Shown: positions 45,333 to 55,000, counted from the first letter of the stretch. The stretch is 64,000 bases of DNA from Austwickia sp. TVS 96-490-7B (GCF_019331795.1 NZ_JAHPZL010000003.1:491877-555876); one strand, 5' to 3'. The notes: generated by a model not told the origin, from the sequence alone. Program-made: numbers and translations.

Positions 45333-45498
45333 CTGTCATCTCTGACCACTGACATCACACTGCCACCGCTATTTTCTCCCGACACGTACGTTTTGCGAAT
45401 AATGTCGGGCACACTGAGATTTCACTCACACAAAAGAGCCCCCGATCACTGAACAGCCCTAGCCTTTAAGGGCCACTGAGCTGATTTCAGGAGGGGAA

Positions 45499-46212
45499 AT
45501 GAATTCACCCGAAAGAACTGGACAGTCAACCCAAAACATCACGGACACTCAGATCACCGAAAGCAGCCATATCGTCGATCGACCCTCAACCACAGCCAGC
45601 CTGGTCGTCGAAGCTATTGGCACATTCTTCCTGGTCCTCACCATCGGATGCACCGTCCTCACCGACCAACCGCTAGCCCCAGTGGCCATCGGCTCGGTCC
45701 TGATGGTGATGATCTTCGCGGGCGGACACATCTCTGGAGCCCATTTCAACCCAGCCGTCACCCTGGCGGTGACCCTCCGGGGCCGACTCCGCAGCAACCA
45801 ACTTCCCATGTATTGGGCCTGCCAGATCATCGGCGGCGCTGCCGGAGCCCTCAGTGCCGTCGCCCTGACCCGTCGGCACACCGGCAACCCCACCGTGAAC
45901 ATCACCACCGCCGGGATCGCAGCGGAGTTTCTCTTCACCCTCGCCCTGTGCTGGGTAGTCCTCAACGTCGCTACCAGCCGCGACCACGCCGACAACCACT
46001 TCTACGGCGTCGCCATCGGCTTCACCGTGCTCGCCGGAGCCGTGGCCGTCGGGTCGATCAGCGGTGCCGCTTTCAACCCGGCAGTGGCACTCGGCGTGGG
46101 CATCATGGGATTGATCGGTTGGCCAGCCGTCCTCGTGTGGGCGGTCACCCAGCTCGCCGCAGGAGGCGTCGCAGCGGTCCTCTTCCGGATCGCCAACCCG
46201 CACGACCGCTGA
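45499..46212 (+). CDS. MIP-family channel (aquaporin-like), atypical selectivity filter
   Basis: This 237-residue protein has six membrane helices and both half-helix motifs: NPAVTLAV at residue 84 and NPAVALGV at residue 193. The first 30 residues are hydrophilic. An excellent GGAGGGG site precedes the ATG. In water and glycerol channels the second motif is followed by an arginine (NPAR) that forms the ar/R filter; here it is valine. The pore is therefore probably wider or has another selectivity. It could pass small neutral solutes, but the substrate is unknown. Confidence 0.88.
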   Translation: MNSPERTGQSTQNITDTQITESSHIVDRPSTTASLVVEAIGTFFLVLTIGCTVLTDQPLAPVAIGSVLMVMIFAGGHISGAHFNPAVTLAVTLRGRLRSNQLPMYWACQIIGGAAGALSAVALTRRHTGNPTVNITTAGIAAEFLFTLALCWVVLNVATSRDHADNHFYGVAIGFTVLAGAVAVGSISGAAFNPAVALGVGIMGLIGWPAVLVWAVTQLAAGGVAAVLFRIANPHDR

Positions 46213-46269
46213 TCCGCACCGCACGAGACCGCCGCTGCTGGCGGCACCTTCACAGCACCACATAGGAAG

Positions 46270-46317
46270 CAGGGCCTCGGTGACGCTCAAGGATGATGAC
46301 ATCTCACCGAGGCCCTG
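46270..46317 (+). repeat. Inverted repeat spanning the start of the MFS gene
   Basis: cagggcctcggtga at 46270-46283 and tcaccgaggccctg at 46304-46317 are exact 14-base inverted copies with a 20-base loop. The repeat lies 57 bases after the MIP stop and covers the GTG start of the MFS gene. It may end the MIP transcript or control MFS translation. Confidence 0.65.
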
Positions 46318-47491
46318 TCTTAACCCCCGGCGCGACCTGAGGCGCCGTATCCTCATCGCCACCTACCTGCCCAGCCTGCTCGCCGGAATGGGGCTAGGCG
46401 CTGTCCTGCCTGTCCTTCCCTCCACCGCACTGGACTACGGGGCGAGCTCCGCCGACGCCGCCTGGATCATGTCGATGATCATGTTCGGCTCGCTCCTGGC
46501 GAGCCTGCCAGCTAGCGTCCTCACCGCTCGCCTCGGGGAACGTCCCTGCCTGGTCGGCGCGGCTCTGCTCCAAGCCGTCGCCGTTGCTGGTCTGATCCAC
46601 GACCCATCGCTGCCGCTCATCGCCGCCGCCGCGCTGGCCCTCGGCATCGGGCAGAGCGTCTTCGCCCTCGCCCGCCAGACCTACCTCGTCGACGCCATCC
46701 CGGTCGCCATTCGAGCTCGCGCCCTGTCCACCCTCGGCGGTGTGTTGCGGATGGGGATGTTCGCTGGTCCGCTCTGCGGCTCAGCGCTCATCATCCTGCA
46801 CGGACGCACGGCCGTGTACGTCGCCGCCACCACCGTGCTGGTCATCGCTGCCGCCACCTGCTGGCTGCTGCCCACTCCCACCGGCCGGGACGACAGCCCA
46901 CTCCCGGTCACCACACTGCGCACCGTGCTCTACGGCGACCGGCGGTTCTTTGCCACCATCGGCTTCGGCATCGCTTTGCTGGCCGCGGTACGTGGCTCAC
47001 GCCAAGTGGTCCTGCCGCTCTGGGCCGAGCACTGTGGTCTCGACGCCGCCACCACCTCCCTCATCATCAGCCTGTCGTGGGCCGTCGACGTCCTGCTGTT
47101 CTACCCCGGAGGCTGGCTGATGGACCACTACGGGCGACGCGCCACTGCCCTGCCGACAACTTTCGGGATGGCCCTGGCCTTCGCTGCCCTGCCCTGGACT
47201 CAGGACGCCCTCGGAGTCGCCGCGGTTGGGATCCTCGTCGCCCTCAGCAACGGATTCGGCTCAGGGCTCGTGATGACCATCACCGCCGACGCCTCCCCCG
47301 CTCAGGGGCGCCCTCAATTCCTGGGGATCAGCCGTTTCCTCGGCGACCTCGGCGCGGCCGGCGGACCCGCCCTGTTATCCCTGATGACCGGGCTCCTCTC
47401 CCTCACCGCAGGGGTGTGGTGCATCGTGGCGCTCGCTGTCGGTGCCGGCATGGTCTTCGCCCATTACCTCCCCCGACGCACCTCGGCCTGA
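46280..47491 (+). CDS. MFS transporter (12-helix, sugar/drug efflux type)
   Basis: This 403-residue protein has about 12 helices. The loop between helices 2 and 3 reads LTARLGERPCLVGAALLQ, a degenerate MFS motif A, and a second copy occurs as WLMDHYGRRATALPTTFGMAL in the second half. No substrate can be assigned. It resembles DHA1-like drug or metabolite exporters. The GTG start at 46280 lies within one arm of an inverted repeat. The 3' end lies 14 bases from the convergent lipoprotein gene btuF, so the two mRNAs overlap at their ends. Confidence 0.82.
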   Translation: MTLKDDDISPRPCLNPRRDLRRRILIATYLPSLLAGMGLGAVLPVLPSTALDYGASSADAAWIMSMIMFGSLLASLPASVLTARLGERPCLVGAALLQAVAVAGLIHDPSLPLIAAAALALGIGQSVFALARQTYLVDAIPVAIRARALSTLGGVLRMGMFAGPLCGSALIILHGRTAVYVAATTVLVIAAATCWLLPTPTGRDDSPLPVTTLRTVLYGDRRFFATIGFGIALLAAVRGSRQVVLPLWAEHCGLDAATTSLIISLSWAVDVLLFYPGGWLMDHYGRRATALPTTFGMALAFAALPWTQDALGVAAVGILVALSNGFGSGLVMTITADASPAQGRPQFLGISRFLGDLGAAGGPALLSLMTGLLSLTAGVWCIVALAVGAGMVFAHYLPRRTSA

Positions 47492-47505
47492 GGCCATCCT
47501 CAATG

Positions 47506-48681
47506 TCATCGAGTCTGCCAATCGTTTCCCGGAAGACCAGACAGTTTCGAGATGTCAAGCGCTGGCGTGATACCTGCACTCGGAACAACGCCATATTTTT
47601 CCAAGGCCACTCGCAAACTCTCTGCCGCATCAATATTCAGCGAGCTAGACGTCCACATTGTGTAGGGCAGGTTGACAAACCTACCCTCACGCACTGCCCG
47701 CAGATCCTTACTCGCTGGATGGGATCGCAAGATATCGACCTTCTCCTGGTAAGTCTGTCCTGGATACTCCACAAAAGCGATCACCTCCGGGTCTGCGGTA
47801 CGGATTCGCTCCCAGCTCACTTTAGACCACGTATCCCTGACGTCTTCCAACGCATTGCGACCCCCAGCGGAGTCAATCACGGCCTGGGGGCCACCGAAAG
47901 CACCGGAAGAGAAAATGGTGTCTTTCCCCGAATCAAAAAGGAAAACTGTCGGGCGTCGCGTCGCCTGCGGGGCCTTGCCCAAACGTTCACGACGGGAACG
48001 CATGTCAGCGATGACCTTCTCGGCCTCCTCGGCATGACCCGTCAAGGCTGCAATATTTGAGATATCGGTCTCCACGGCATCCCAAGCGTTCATGGTTCCC
48101 CGTTTCGAGTCCCCACCCGGACGGCAACTTTCCGATAATAGATAAGAATCGATACCATGACCCTTCAACGTGTCAGGAGTCAGATTCTTTGCTTCACTAA
48201 ACCCATAGTTCCAGCCAGCAAAAACAACCTGCGGCTTCGCCGCCAAGATGTTTTCTTGAGTCGGATACTTCCCGTTGACAACGTTAAGTCCATCCAACTT
48301 TTCGCCGTATTTTGCCCGCAACACTGGCTCATCACGGGCCAGGTTTGTCACCGCAATAAGCTGCTCACGTGCCCCCGCAGCCAGAACCAATGAGATGATA
48401 TTACCGTCATTCGCAAACAATCTTGTGACTGGCGCGCGATAACTCACGCTTTGCCCGCAATTGGTGACTGTTACGCGATCTCCCACAGTGGTGGCTGAGG
48501 TAATTCCGGTCGGAGTGGGCGCCGCTGGTCCGATCTGCCTCGGAGTTGAAGAGTCCGCGGCACCACATCCCGCCAGGCAGACCACTACCGTCGACATCAT
48601 TCCTAGCTGTCGAGTCAATGTCAGCCTCGACAGGGACTGCACCGTCCCCGCCTGCCTCTTATTGGTCGTCACTGACATCAT
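47506..48681 (-). CDS. btuF: Corrinoid-type ABC transporter substrate-binding lipoprotein
   Basis: The 391-residue protein has a lipoprotein signal ending CLAGC and a helical-backbone class III binding domain of the BtuF/FhuD type (segments RLFANDGNIISLVLAAGAREQL, KPQVVFAGWNYGF and DPEVIAFVEYPGQTYQEKVDIL). It is the last gene of a permease-ATPase-binding protein operon under a cobalamin riboswitch. The ligand is therefore most likely vitamin B12 or a precursor such as cobinamide. The start overlaps the ATPase gene by 23 bases. The sequence shares a TNCG start motif with the second binding protein at 60360. Confidence 0.85.
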   Translation of the reverse strand: MMSVTTNKRQAGTVQSLSRLTLTRQLGMMSTVVVCLAGCGAADSSTPRQIGPAAPTPTGITSATTVGDRVTVTNCGQSVSYRAPVTRLFANDGNIISLVLAAGAREQLIAVTNLARDEPVLRAKYGEKLDGLNVVNGKYPTQENILAAKPQVVFAGWNYGFSEAKNLTPDTLKGHGIDSYLLSESCRPGGDSKRGTMNAWDAVETDISNIAALTGHAEEAEKVIADMRSRRERLGKAPQATRRPTVFLFDSGKDTIFSSGAFGGPQAVIDSAGGRNALEDVRDTWSKVSWERIRTADPEVIAFVEYPGQTYQEKVDILRSHPASKDLRAVREGRFVNLPYTMWTSSSLNIDAAESLRVALEKYGVVPSAGITPALDISKLSGLPGNDWQTR

Positions 48682-49504
48682 CCTTTCGCTGGTCCGAACG
48701 GTCCCACAACAAATGGGGACGTCCTGTCATGGGATGCTTGACCTGCACTGCTGCCACCCCAAAGGCTTGGAAAATCACTTCGGGGGTCAGCGTTTCTGTC
48801 GGCACTCCGAAAGCCAACAGTGATCCCGCCCCCACCACGGCAACGTGACTGAAATGGCGTAACACCAGGTCCAAATCGTGCAGGGAAGCCACGACCGATC
48901 CCGGATAGTTCGACAAGATGCCCAATAGTTGTACTTGCCAAGCAATATCCAAATGATTGGTGGGCTCATCCAGCATGAGTATTGGAGCATTCTGCAGCAG
49001 CCCACGCGCCAGAACAGCGCGCCGCTTTTCCCCGCCAGAGAGCTGGTGACATCTGCGATCGACGTATGAGGATAAACCCACCGTGTGAAGCACATGAAGG
49101 ATCGCCTGACGCTCCTGCAGATCAGCTCCTTGCCATGGCGGCCGGTGGGGCACCCGTCCCAGCCCGACCAGTTCCCCCACCCGCAGTTCCTCAGGAGGTG
49201 CTTCCTCCTGGCTGACAAAAGCCACCTGTCGAGCGCGACGTACCGCCGATAAAGAGGTCAGATCCACGTCATCAAGCCGAACCTGCCCCCTCGAAGGAGG
49301 CACCATTCCCGCGAGGGTCCGTAACAATGTTGATTTTCCCGCGCCGTTGACTCCGACGATTGCGGTCCGGGATCCAGGCGGAAGCGTCAGATCAATCCCG
49401 CGAAGAATCACCCGGCCACCCACCGCACAGCTCAGGTCTCGCGCGTTGATCTCCGGGATCTCGGATGTGATCCGATCAGAGTGAGCAGCGGTGACCGCAC
49501 TCAC
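48659..49504 (-). CDS. btuD: ABC transporter ATP-binding protein, corrinoid-type
   Basis: Starting at the GTG at 49504, which overlaps the permease stop as GTGA, gives 282 residues. Walker A is GVNGAGKST, the signature is QLSGGEKRR, and Walker B is ILMLDEPTNHLD. It is a FecE/BtuD-type ATPase. It drives uptake by the partner permease. Longer frames upstream would duplicate the permease region and are not credible. It is the second gene of the riboswitch-controlled operon. Confidence 0.92.
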   Translation of the reverse strand: MSAVTAAHSDRITSEIPEINARDLSCAVGGRVILRGIDLTLPPGSRTAIVGVNGAGKSTLLRTLAGMVPPSRGQVRLDDVDLTSLSAVRRARQVAFVSQEEAPPEELRVGELVGLGRVPHRPPWQGADLQERQAILHVLHTVGLSSYVDRRCHQLSGGEKRRAVLARGLLQNAPILMLDEPTNHLDIAWQVQLLGILSNYPGSVVASLHDLDLVLRHFSHVAVVGAGSLLAFGVPTETLTPEVIFQAFGVAAVQVKHPMTGRPHLLWDRSDQRKDDVSDDQ

Positions 49505-50601
49505 CGGGCACCGCCGAAGGAATACGACCGTCGTCCCATCAACGCCAAGAACACCGGAGCACCGATGACTCCAGTCACTACCCCCAGGGGCATCTCTTGT
49601 GGAGCAGCCGCAACCCGCGCCACCACATCCACCCACACCAAAAACAGCCCCCCAGCCACCGCTGCGACCGGAATCATCACCCGATGGGTCGCGCCCACAA
49701 GCAGCCGAGCAGCGTGCGGAACGATCAAACCAACGAACCCGATGCCACCACTGATGGCCACCAGTCCTCCAACGAGAAGCCCTAACAAGACAAACAACGT
49801 CAGCCGCACCCCCCGGACCGGGACACCGAGGGCCGCCGCTGTCTCCGGACCACAGGACAATGCATCAAGCCAAGAATGCCCCGCCCACAGAAGTAGCCCG
49901 GAGCAAAGAACAAGCACCGTGACTGGACCAATCGTGGTCCACGTCGCTCCGTTCAATGAGCCCAACATCCAGAAAAGCACCGAGGAAGCCGCGCGGGAAT
50001 CCTCACCGAGAAAGATCAAGAACGACGCCATGGCGGAGAAAGCTGAAGACAGCACCACACCGGAAAGCACCAGCCGCATCGGAGTGAGCCCACCTTGGGC
50101 CATCGCGACGAGATAAACCGTCCCCGCAGCCATCAACGCGCCAAGGAGCGCCCCTAACGACAGCGAGTAGATCCCCGCCCCAGACAACACGCCAGTCGTG
50201 ATGACCAGAGTCGCCCCGACTGATGCTCCGGAAGACAACCCCAATAAATAAGGGTCTGCCAATGGGTTACGCACCAGGGTTTGCATCCCCGCCCCGGCCA
50301 GAGCCAAGCCAGCACCGACAACTAGCGCCAGCAGCGCTCTGGGAAGGCGCAACTCCCACACAATGGCATCCCAGGGCGATCCATCGGAAGACTCACCGCG
50401 CACATGTGTGGACACCACCTGCCACACCACGTCGACCGGAATGTGTTCGCTGCCGAACGCCAAAGACATCAGCACACTGAGCAGACATCCCAACGACAAG
50501 GTGAAAAGCAGCAGAGGCACTGCCCAACGAAGTGGGACACGACGGCGTCCCTCCGGGGAGGAAGACGTGACAGTGGAGACACCGTCCGAAGACAACGACA
50601 T
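49501..50601 (-). CDS. btuC: FecCD/BtuC-type ABC transporter permease
   Basis: The 366-residue protein has about ten membrane helices. The FecCD signatures are LRLPRALLALVVGAGLALAG, RNPLADPYLLGLSSGAS and GFVGLIVPHAARLLVG. The first 20 residues are Ser/Arg-rich and cytosolic. It is the first gene of the operon and lies about 50 bases downstream of the cobalamin riboswitch. That placement supports B12 or cobinamide uptake rather than siderophore uptake. The C-terminus is normal for the family. Confidence 0.92.
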   Translation of the reverse strand: MSLSSDGVSTVTSSSPEGRRRVPLRWAVPLLLFTLSLGCLLSVLMSLAFGSEHIPVDVVWQVVSTHVRGESSDGSPWDAIVWELRLPRALLALVVGAGLALAGAGMQTLVRNPLADPYLLGLSSGASVGATLVITTGVLSGAGIYSLSLGALLGALMAAGTVYLVAMAQGGLTPMRLVLSGVVLSSAFSAMASFLIFLGEDSRAASSVLFWMLGSLNGATWTTIGPVTVLVLCSGLLLWAGHSWLDALSCGPETAAALGVPVRGVRLTLFVLLGLLVGGLVAISGGIGFVGLIVPHAARLLVGATHRVMIPVAAVAGGLFLVWVDVVARVAAAPQEMPLGVVTGVIGAPVFLALMGRRSYSFGGAR

Positions 50602-50654
50602 GACGTATTCACACCTGACAGGACAGGGCCTGTTCGCGAGGCCACGTGGGTGAT

Positions 50655-50806
50655 TCCGCGAGTCGACAGGTCTTCGGACTCAGAATCCTCCCCCATCCAC
50701 GCCTTCCCAGGGTCTCCCCCAGTGGCATCCGTGTGGATACGGTCATCCTCACCGCTGCGCGCCAGTCCCGGAATTACACCGGGTTCCCTGACATCACGCT
50801 CCCGCG
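50655..50806 (-). ncRNA. Cobalamin (adenosylcobalamin) riboswitch
   Basis: Read on the minus strand, the conserved elements follow in order: CAGGGAACCCGGTGTAATTC, CCGGGACTG, GCGCAGCGGTGAGGATGACC, GATGCCACTGGG, CTGGGAAGGCG and CCGAAGACCTG. This is the full B12-box pattern of the cobalamin riboswitch. It ends about 50 bases before the permease start. No strong terminator with a U-run is seen, so translational control is more likely. It switches the btuCDF-type operon off when cobalamin is abundant. Confidence 0.95.
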
Positions 50807-50874
50807 TCGATGTGCGATCGACTCGGCGCACACCCTAGCAGCGTCCGCTGATGGCAGCGTAGATCCGAACACGA

Positions 50875-50916
50875 CAGCGGCGCCGTCCGTCCTGGTGTGG
50901 ACGAGCGGCGCCGCTG
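50875..50916 (-). terminator. Terminator after the nucleoside transporter gene
   Basis: cagcggcgcc at 50875-50884 and ggcgccgctg at 50907-50916 are exact inverted copies, about 47 bases past the CNT gene stop on the minus strand. The 22-base spacer is itself partly able to pair. Confidence 0.6.
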
Positions 50917-50962
50917 AGTAGGCAGGTACGTCGCACCTCCCTCGCGGTGGGGTCAGGTCAGC

Positions 50963-52360
50963 TCACAGAACCATCCCGGCGATTGTGGCACTCATCAGGT
51001 TGGCGAGAGTCGCCGCGAGCACGGCTCGCATTCCCAGATGCGCGATTTCACCGCGTTTGTTGGGGGCCATGCTGCCCAAGCCCCCGAGCAAGATGCCCAA
51101 CGAGCTGAGGTTGGCAAAACCGGTCAACGCGAAGGTCACGATCGCAGCGGTCTTCGGGGTGAAACTCGCCACCACCGGGCCGAATTCAGAGAACGCCACG
51201 AATTCGTTTACGACGATCTTCTGGCCGACGAAGCTGCCCGCACGCACCGCCTCATCCAGGGGCACCCCAATCATCGCCATGACGGGGGCAAAAACATATC
51301 CCAGCAGAGTCTGGAAGGTCAGATCACCGTGCCCAAAAAGACCACCGATTGCACCGAGGATCAGGTTGAGCAAGGCGATCAGTGAGATAAATGCCAACAG
51401 CATCGCACCGATATTCAGGGCGAGCTTCAAACCGTCGGCAGCCCCCGCAGCGGCAGCGTCGATGACATTGCGATGCTCGGGCTCTTCGGTGTCGGGAGCC
51501 GCTGTCGCCGTGGCCGTGGCCGAGGTGGGGGCGGCATCAGTCGCTGTGGCCGTGACCTTGTTTGCGGGCTCGGTCGCCGTGACAGTTTTTTCCGACGTCG
51601 CCTCGACCTTCGCGACCGTCTCGACCTTCTCAGCTGCCTCAGCCGTGGCGGCACGTCCGCCAAGCCAGCGCGGCCAGGTACGGCGCGCCTTGACCTCACT
51701 GTCGATGGTGCCGTCCTCAGGGACGACGATCTTAGCCATCAGCAGCGCGCCAGGCGCGGCCATGAAGCTTGCCGCGATGAGGTAGTCCAGGTTGGCGCCG
51801 AGCAGGGCATAGCCGACGAGGACTGAACCCGCGACCGTCGAGAGTCCTCCGACCATCACGGCAAACAACCCGGAGCGGGTCATCCCGGACAAGTACGGAC
51901 GGATCAGCAGTGGCGCTTCGGTCTGGCCGAGGAAAATATTGGCAGCAGCATTGACCGATTCGGCGCGCTCAGTGCCGAGAACTTTTTCCAGGGCTGAACC
52001 CAGCCCTTCGACGAACCGTTGCAGTAGACCGAGGTAATACAACACTGAGGTCAGCGAGGCAAAGAACACGATGACCGGCAGCACCTGGAAGGCGAAAACG
52101 AACCCTTTTTCGGTGATGAGGGATCCAAACAGGAATCCAATTCCGGTCTTGGAGGAGTCAATGACCGCCTGGACACCCTTGGCCGCGCCGTTGAGGACGG
52201 AACGACCGGCGGGCACAAAGAGCACCAGGACACCGAAACCGATCTGCAGGCCCAAGGCTGGCAGGACGGTCCGGAGGGAGATGGCTCGACGGTTGGTGGA
52301 GGCGGAGACGGCGATGGCGAGGAGGCCGATCATGCCGACCAGTCCCCAGAGGATATGCAC
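50963..52360 (-). CDS. CNT-family concentrative nucleoside transporter (NupC-like)
   Basis: The GTG at 52360 has an AAGGAG site eight bases upstream and gives 465 residues, starting HILWGLVGM after the initiator. The NupC signature regions are visible: [31 protein letters not shown] and [18 protein letters not shown]. It imports nucleosides with sodium or protons. An unusual Ala/Thr/Glu/Val-rich insertion covers about residues 225-296, in a cytosolic loop between two helices. NupC proteins are usually about 400 residues, so the insertion explains the extra length. The insertion has no recognisable domain. Confidence 0.9.
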   Translation of the reverse strand: MHILWGLVGMIGLLAIAVSASTNRRAISLRTVLPALGLQIGFGVLVLFVPAGRSVLNGAAKGVQAVIDSSKTGIGFLFGSLITEKGFVFAFQVLPVIVFFASLTSVLYYLGLLQRFVEGLGSALEKVLGTERAESVNAAANIFLGQTEAPLLIRPYLSGMTRSGLFAVMVGGLSTVAGSVLVGYALLGANLDYLIAASFMAAPGALLMAKIVVPEDGTIDSEVKARRTWPRWLGGRAATAEAAEKVETVAKVEATSEKTVTATEPANKVTATATDAAPTSATATATAAPDTEEPEHRNVIDAAAAGAADGLKLALNIGAMLLAFISLIALLNLILGAIGGLFGHGDLTFQTLLGYVFAPVMAMIGVPLDEAVRAGSFVGQKIVVNEFVAFSEFGPVVASFTPKTAAIVTFALTGFANLSSLGILLGGLGSMAPNKRGEIAHLGMRAVLAATLANLMSATIAGMVL

Positions 52361-52892
52361 GGTGGTACTCCTTGATCCGCGGTAGCGGGGTGTGGACACA
52401 ACAGCCGCTCACCGTAATACGAGAACCTCCACGTTGGCATCACGCAGCCAGAGAGCGGCCCGGCCAGGCCTCCCCCACCAGGACTACTGCTATTTGCGCG
52501 AATTTTATTTGCCACCAGCATCATTCGCTTATTTCTCTGAAACTTTCCTTCGTTCCCATGCCCGCACTGACCGGCAGGAACCATCCACGCCTCACCCATC
52601 AAGAGGCCCGCACCGCACCGCCAAACACACCCACCGCCCTGATCAACATCCCGCTCCACCGACCATCGGCAGCATGTCAGAACCACCCCAGACATGCCTT
52701 CAGAACCCCAACGACGATGCCCAGCACCACCCCACTCATCCGATGCCGCACTCCATCATTCAACTACTGATCAGTTCTTTTATCATTTCAGAATCAATCA
52801 AATCTCACCCAGAAAAATATGGTAGAAATGACGCTTGTCACTGGACAACTTCCGGATGCCCCGATTGCCCACCAGGTGAGGAGCCTTTAAGA
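52361..52892. other. Divergent promoter region with AT-rich stretch
   Basis: No gene is recognised between the CNT gene and the amidase. The right part (about 52500-52550 and 52750-52830) is clearly more AT-rich than the surroundings and probably contains the amidase promoter. An open frame extends upstream of the amidase ATG, but lacks a start site and protein-like composition. Confidence 0.5.
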
Positions 52893-54767
52893 ATGTCCCA
52901 GATGGGGAGACGTTCCTTCATCGTCGTGTCCAGCACGGCTGCACTCGCATTTGGCTTAGGAATCAAGAGTTCACAGGCCGTCGAGGTGAACAGCAAAGAA
53001 ACGAAAATCTACGACGATGCCGCCAAGAAATATGGCATCCCGGTGACTGTTCTTGCCGCGTTCGCCCATTGTCAGAGCCGCTGGCAGGACCACCAAGGCC
53101 GACCGAGCGTCGGCTCCGGCTTCGGCCCCATGCACCTCATCGATGCTGCCGCCCGGCGAAAAGCCTTGGAACGCGCAGGCAAACCCATCGCCGCTTCCGA
53201 GGACACCCTGGCAGCCGCTGTCAAAGCCAGCGGACTCGACGCCAACAAGGTGCGCAAAGACGCCGCCGCCAACGTCGAGGCTGGGGCCGCCCTCCTCGTG
53301 GCGCTGCAGAAGAAGTACCGTCGCCCGACTGGGGTGACCACTGGACCGGAGAACTGGTATCTCTCAGTGGCCCGGGCCAGCGGGATGTCAACGATCACCG
53401 CTCAGGCCGAGTTCGCCGATCGCGTGATGAAGACCATAGCGACCGGTAAGAAAGAGCGGCTCCCCCTGGGGCGCGCCATCGTCTTGCAGAAGAGCGACGT
53501 CGGCTCAGTCGAGGAGCAGAAGACCCAGCTGCTGAAGGCCTCCGTCAAGGAAAAGCCCGAACAGCCCCAAGACAAAACCGAATGGATTCCGGCGCCGTAC
53601 GAACAGTACGGCGAGAACGCGGGCGACTACGGCAACCATGACCGCGCCTTCCGCCCGAAGGCGCCGACCATCAACTACATCATCATCCATGACACTGAAT
53701 GCTCTTGGGAAACCACCCTCAAAAAGGTCCAGGACCCCAAATATGTCTCCTGGGAGTATTCGATCCGGTCGAGTGACGGGCATATCGCTCAACATCTCAA
53801 ACCGCAGGACATCGGTTGGCATGCTGGCAACTGGTGGTTCAATATGCATTCGATTGGTTTGGAACACGAGGGTGTCGCAGCCCGCGGTCACAAGTGGTAC
53901 ACCGAGGCGATGTATCTTGCCTCAGCGAAGCTGGTCAAGAAATTGTCCGCACAGTATGGGATTCCCTTAGATCGCGCTCACATCATCGGGCACGATCAGG
54001 TTCCAGGCGAAAAAACTGAGAAGATCGCCGGTATGCATTGGGATCCGGGCCCGTTCTGGGATTGGGAGCATTTCTTTGAGCTTCTTGGCGCTCCACTGTC
54101 CAAGGGCACCAGCACCGATCCCGTCAAGGTCGGAGATGTCGTGCGGATCCTGCCGGGGTTCAAGGGCAATGCTCAGCCGATGACTGACTGCGGTGACGAC
54201 GGCCCCTGCGAGTCCGGCAACACCAACTTCGTTCCGCTGCACTCGGCTCCGTCAAAGGACGCTGAGCTGGTGCGCGATATCGGTCTACGCCCGAAGGGAG
54301 ACCCGCCCACCACTCAGGCCTCCGATATTGGCGCCCGGGCTGCTGCGGGGAATGAGTTTGTCGTCGCCAAGATCGAAGGCGACTGGACTGCGGTGTGGTT
54401 CCTGGGCTCGATGGGTTGGTTCTACAACCCTCGGTCAGCGCCCAAGGCCCGCAAAGTCACCGAGAAACGCACCGTGGTGACCACCACCGGCACAACCAAG
54501 GTCTACGGTCGGGCCTTCCCTGAGAAGGAAGCCTTCCGTGACGCTTCCCGCTATCAGGAAATCTTGCCGCTGGTCTATCAGATCGGGGACAAACAACAGT
54601 ACGTCGTCGGTGAGGCGAACCCGGCAACGGCGTATTACTGGTCGAAGACCTTCTCGATGGATACCCCGGACGATCATGTCTTGATCAAGGGAAACGACCG
54701 CTATGTCTTGGTGTCCTTTGGGCACCGGCTGGCGTTCATGCGTCGCGCGGAGATCACGCTCCGCTAA
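52893..54767 (+). CDS. Secreted N-acetylmuramoyl-L-alanine amidase with lysozyme-like N-terminal domain
   Basis: The ATG at 52893 follows a GAGGAG site and gives 624 residues. The signal peptide is Tat-like (GRRSFIVVSSTAALAFG) and ends near residue 29. Residues about 36-165 resemble a lysozyme-like domain, but its usual Glu in ESRW is Gln61 (CQSRW). The Amidase_2 domain is at about 255-400, with zinc ligands suggested by IIIHDTE, the His of IIGHDQVPG and HWDPGP. The C-terminal 200 residues contain SH3-like wall-binding sequence. It cleaves the amide between muramic acid and the stem peptide. Confidence 0.85.
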   Translation: MSQMGRRSFIVVSSTAALAFGLGIKSSQAVEVNSKETKIYDDAAKKYGIPVTVLAAFAHCQSRWQDHQGRPSVGSGFGPMHLIDAAARRKALERAGKPIAASEDTLAAAVKASGLDANKVRKDAAANVEAGAALLVALQKKYRRPTGVTTGPENWYLSVARASGMSTITAQAEFADRVMKTIATGKKERLPLGRAIVLQKSDVGSVEEQKTQLLKASVKEKPEQPQDKTEWIPAPYEQYGENAGDYGNHDRAFRPKAPTINYIIIHDTECSWETTLKKVQDPKYVSWEYSIRSSDGHIAQHLKPQDIGWHAGNWWFNMHSIGLEHEGVAARGHKWYTEAMYLASAKLVKKLSAQYGIPLDRAHIIGHDQVPGEKTEKIAGMHWDPGPFWDWEHFFELLGAPLSKGTSTDPVKVGDVVRILPGFKGNAQPMTDCGDDGPCESGNTNFVPLHSAPSKDAELVRDIGLRPKGDPPTTQASDIGARAAAGNEFVVAKIEGDWTAVWFLGSMGWFYNPRSAPKARKVTEKRTVVTTTGTTKVYGRAFPEKEAFRDASRYQEILPLVYQIGDKQQYVVGEANPATAYYWSKTFSMDTPDDHVLIKGNDRYVLVSFGHRLAFMRRAEITLR

Positions 54768-54785
54768 GTCGCCCCGTCCTCCATC

Positions 54786-54819
54786 GCTGCCGCAGTCTCT
54801 CCTCAGGGACTGCGGCAGC
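54786..54819 (+). terminator. Terminator after the amidase gene
   Basis: gctgccgcagtc at 54786-54797 and gactgcggcagc at 54808-54819 are exact inverted copies with a 10-base loop, 18 bases past the stop. Confidence 0.85.
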
Positions 54820-55000
54820 GGTGTTGACGCATCGCTCGCTGCCAGGCGCCCGCGGAGGGGCTCGCGCAGCCTGGCCAGACGATGATGTGCCCTATGACTT
54901 CTCGCTATGACTAGAACTTGCCAATTAGTCACGCTACGATGACAAGCATGACAGCCTTCTCCTGTGGCTCATCTCGGATGACGGACGGCATCGTGGCACA

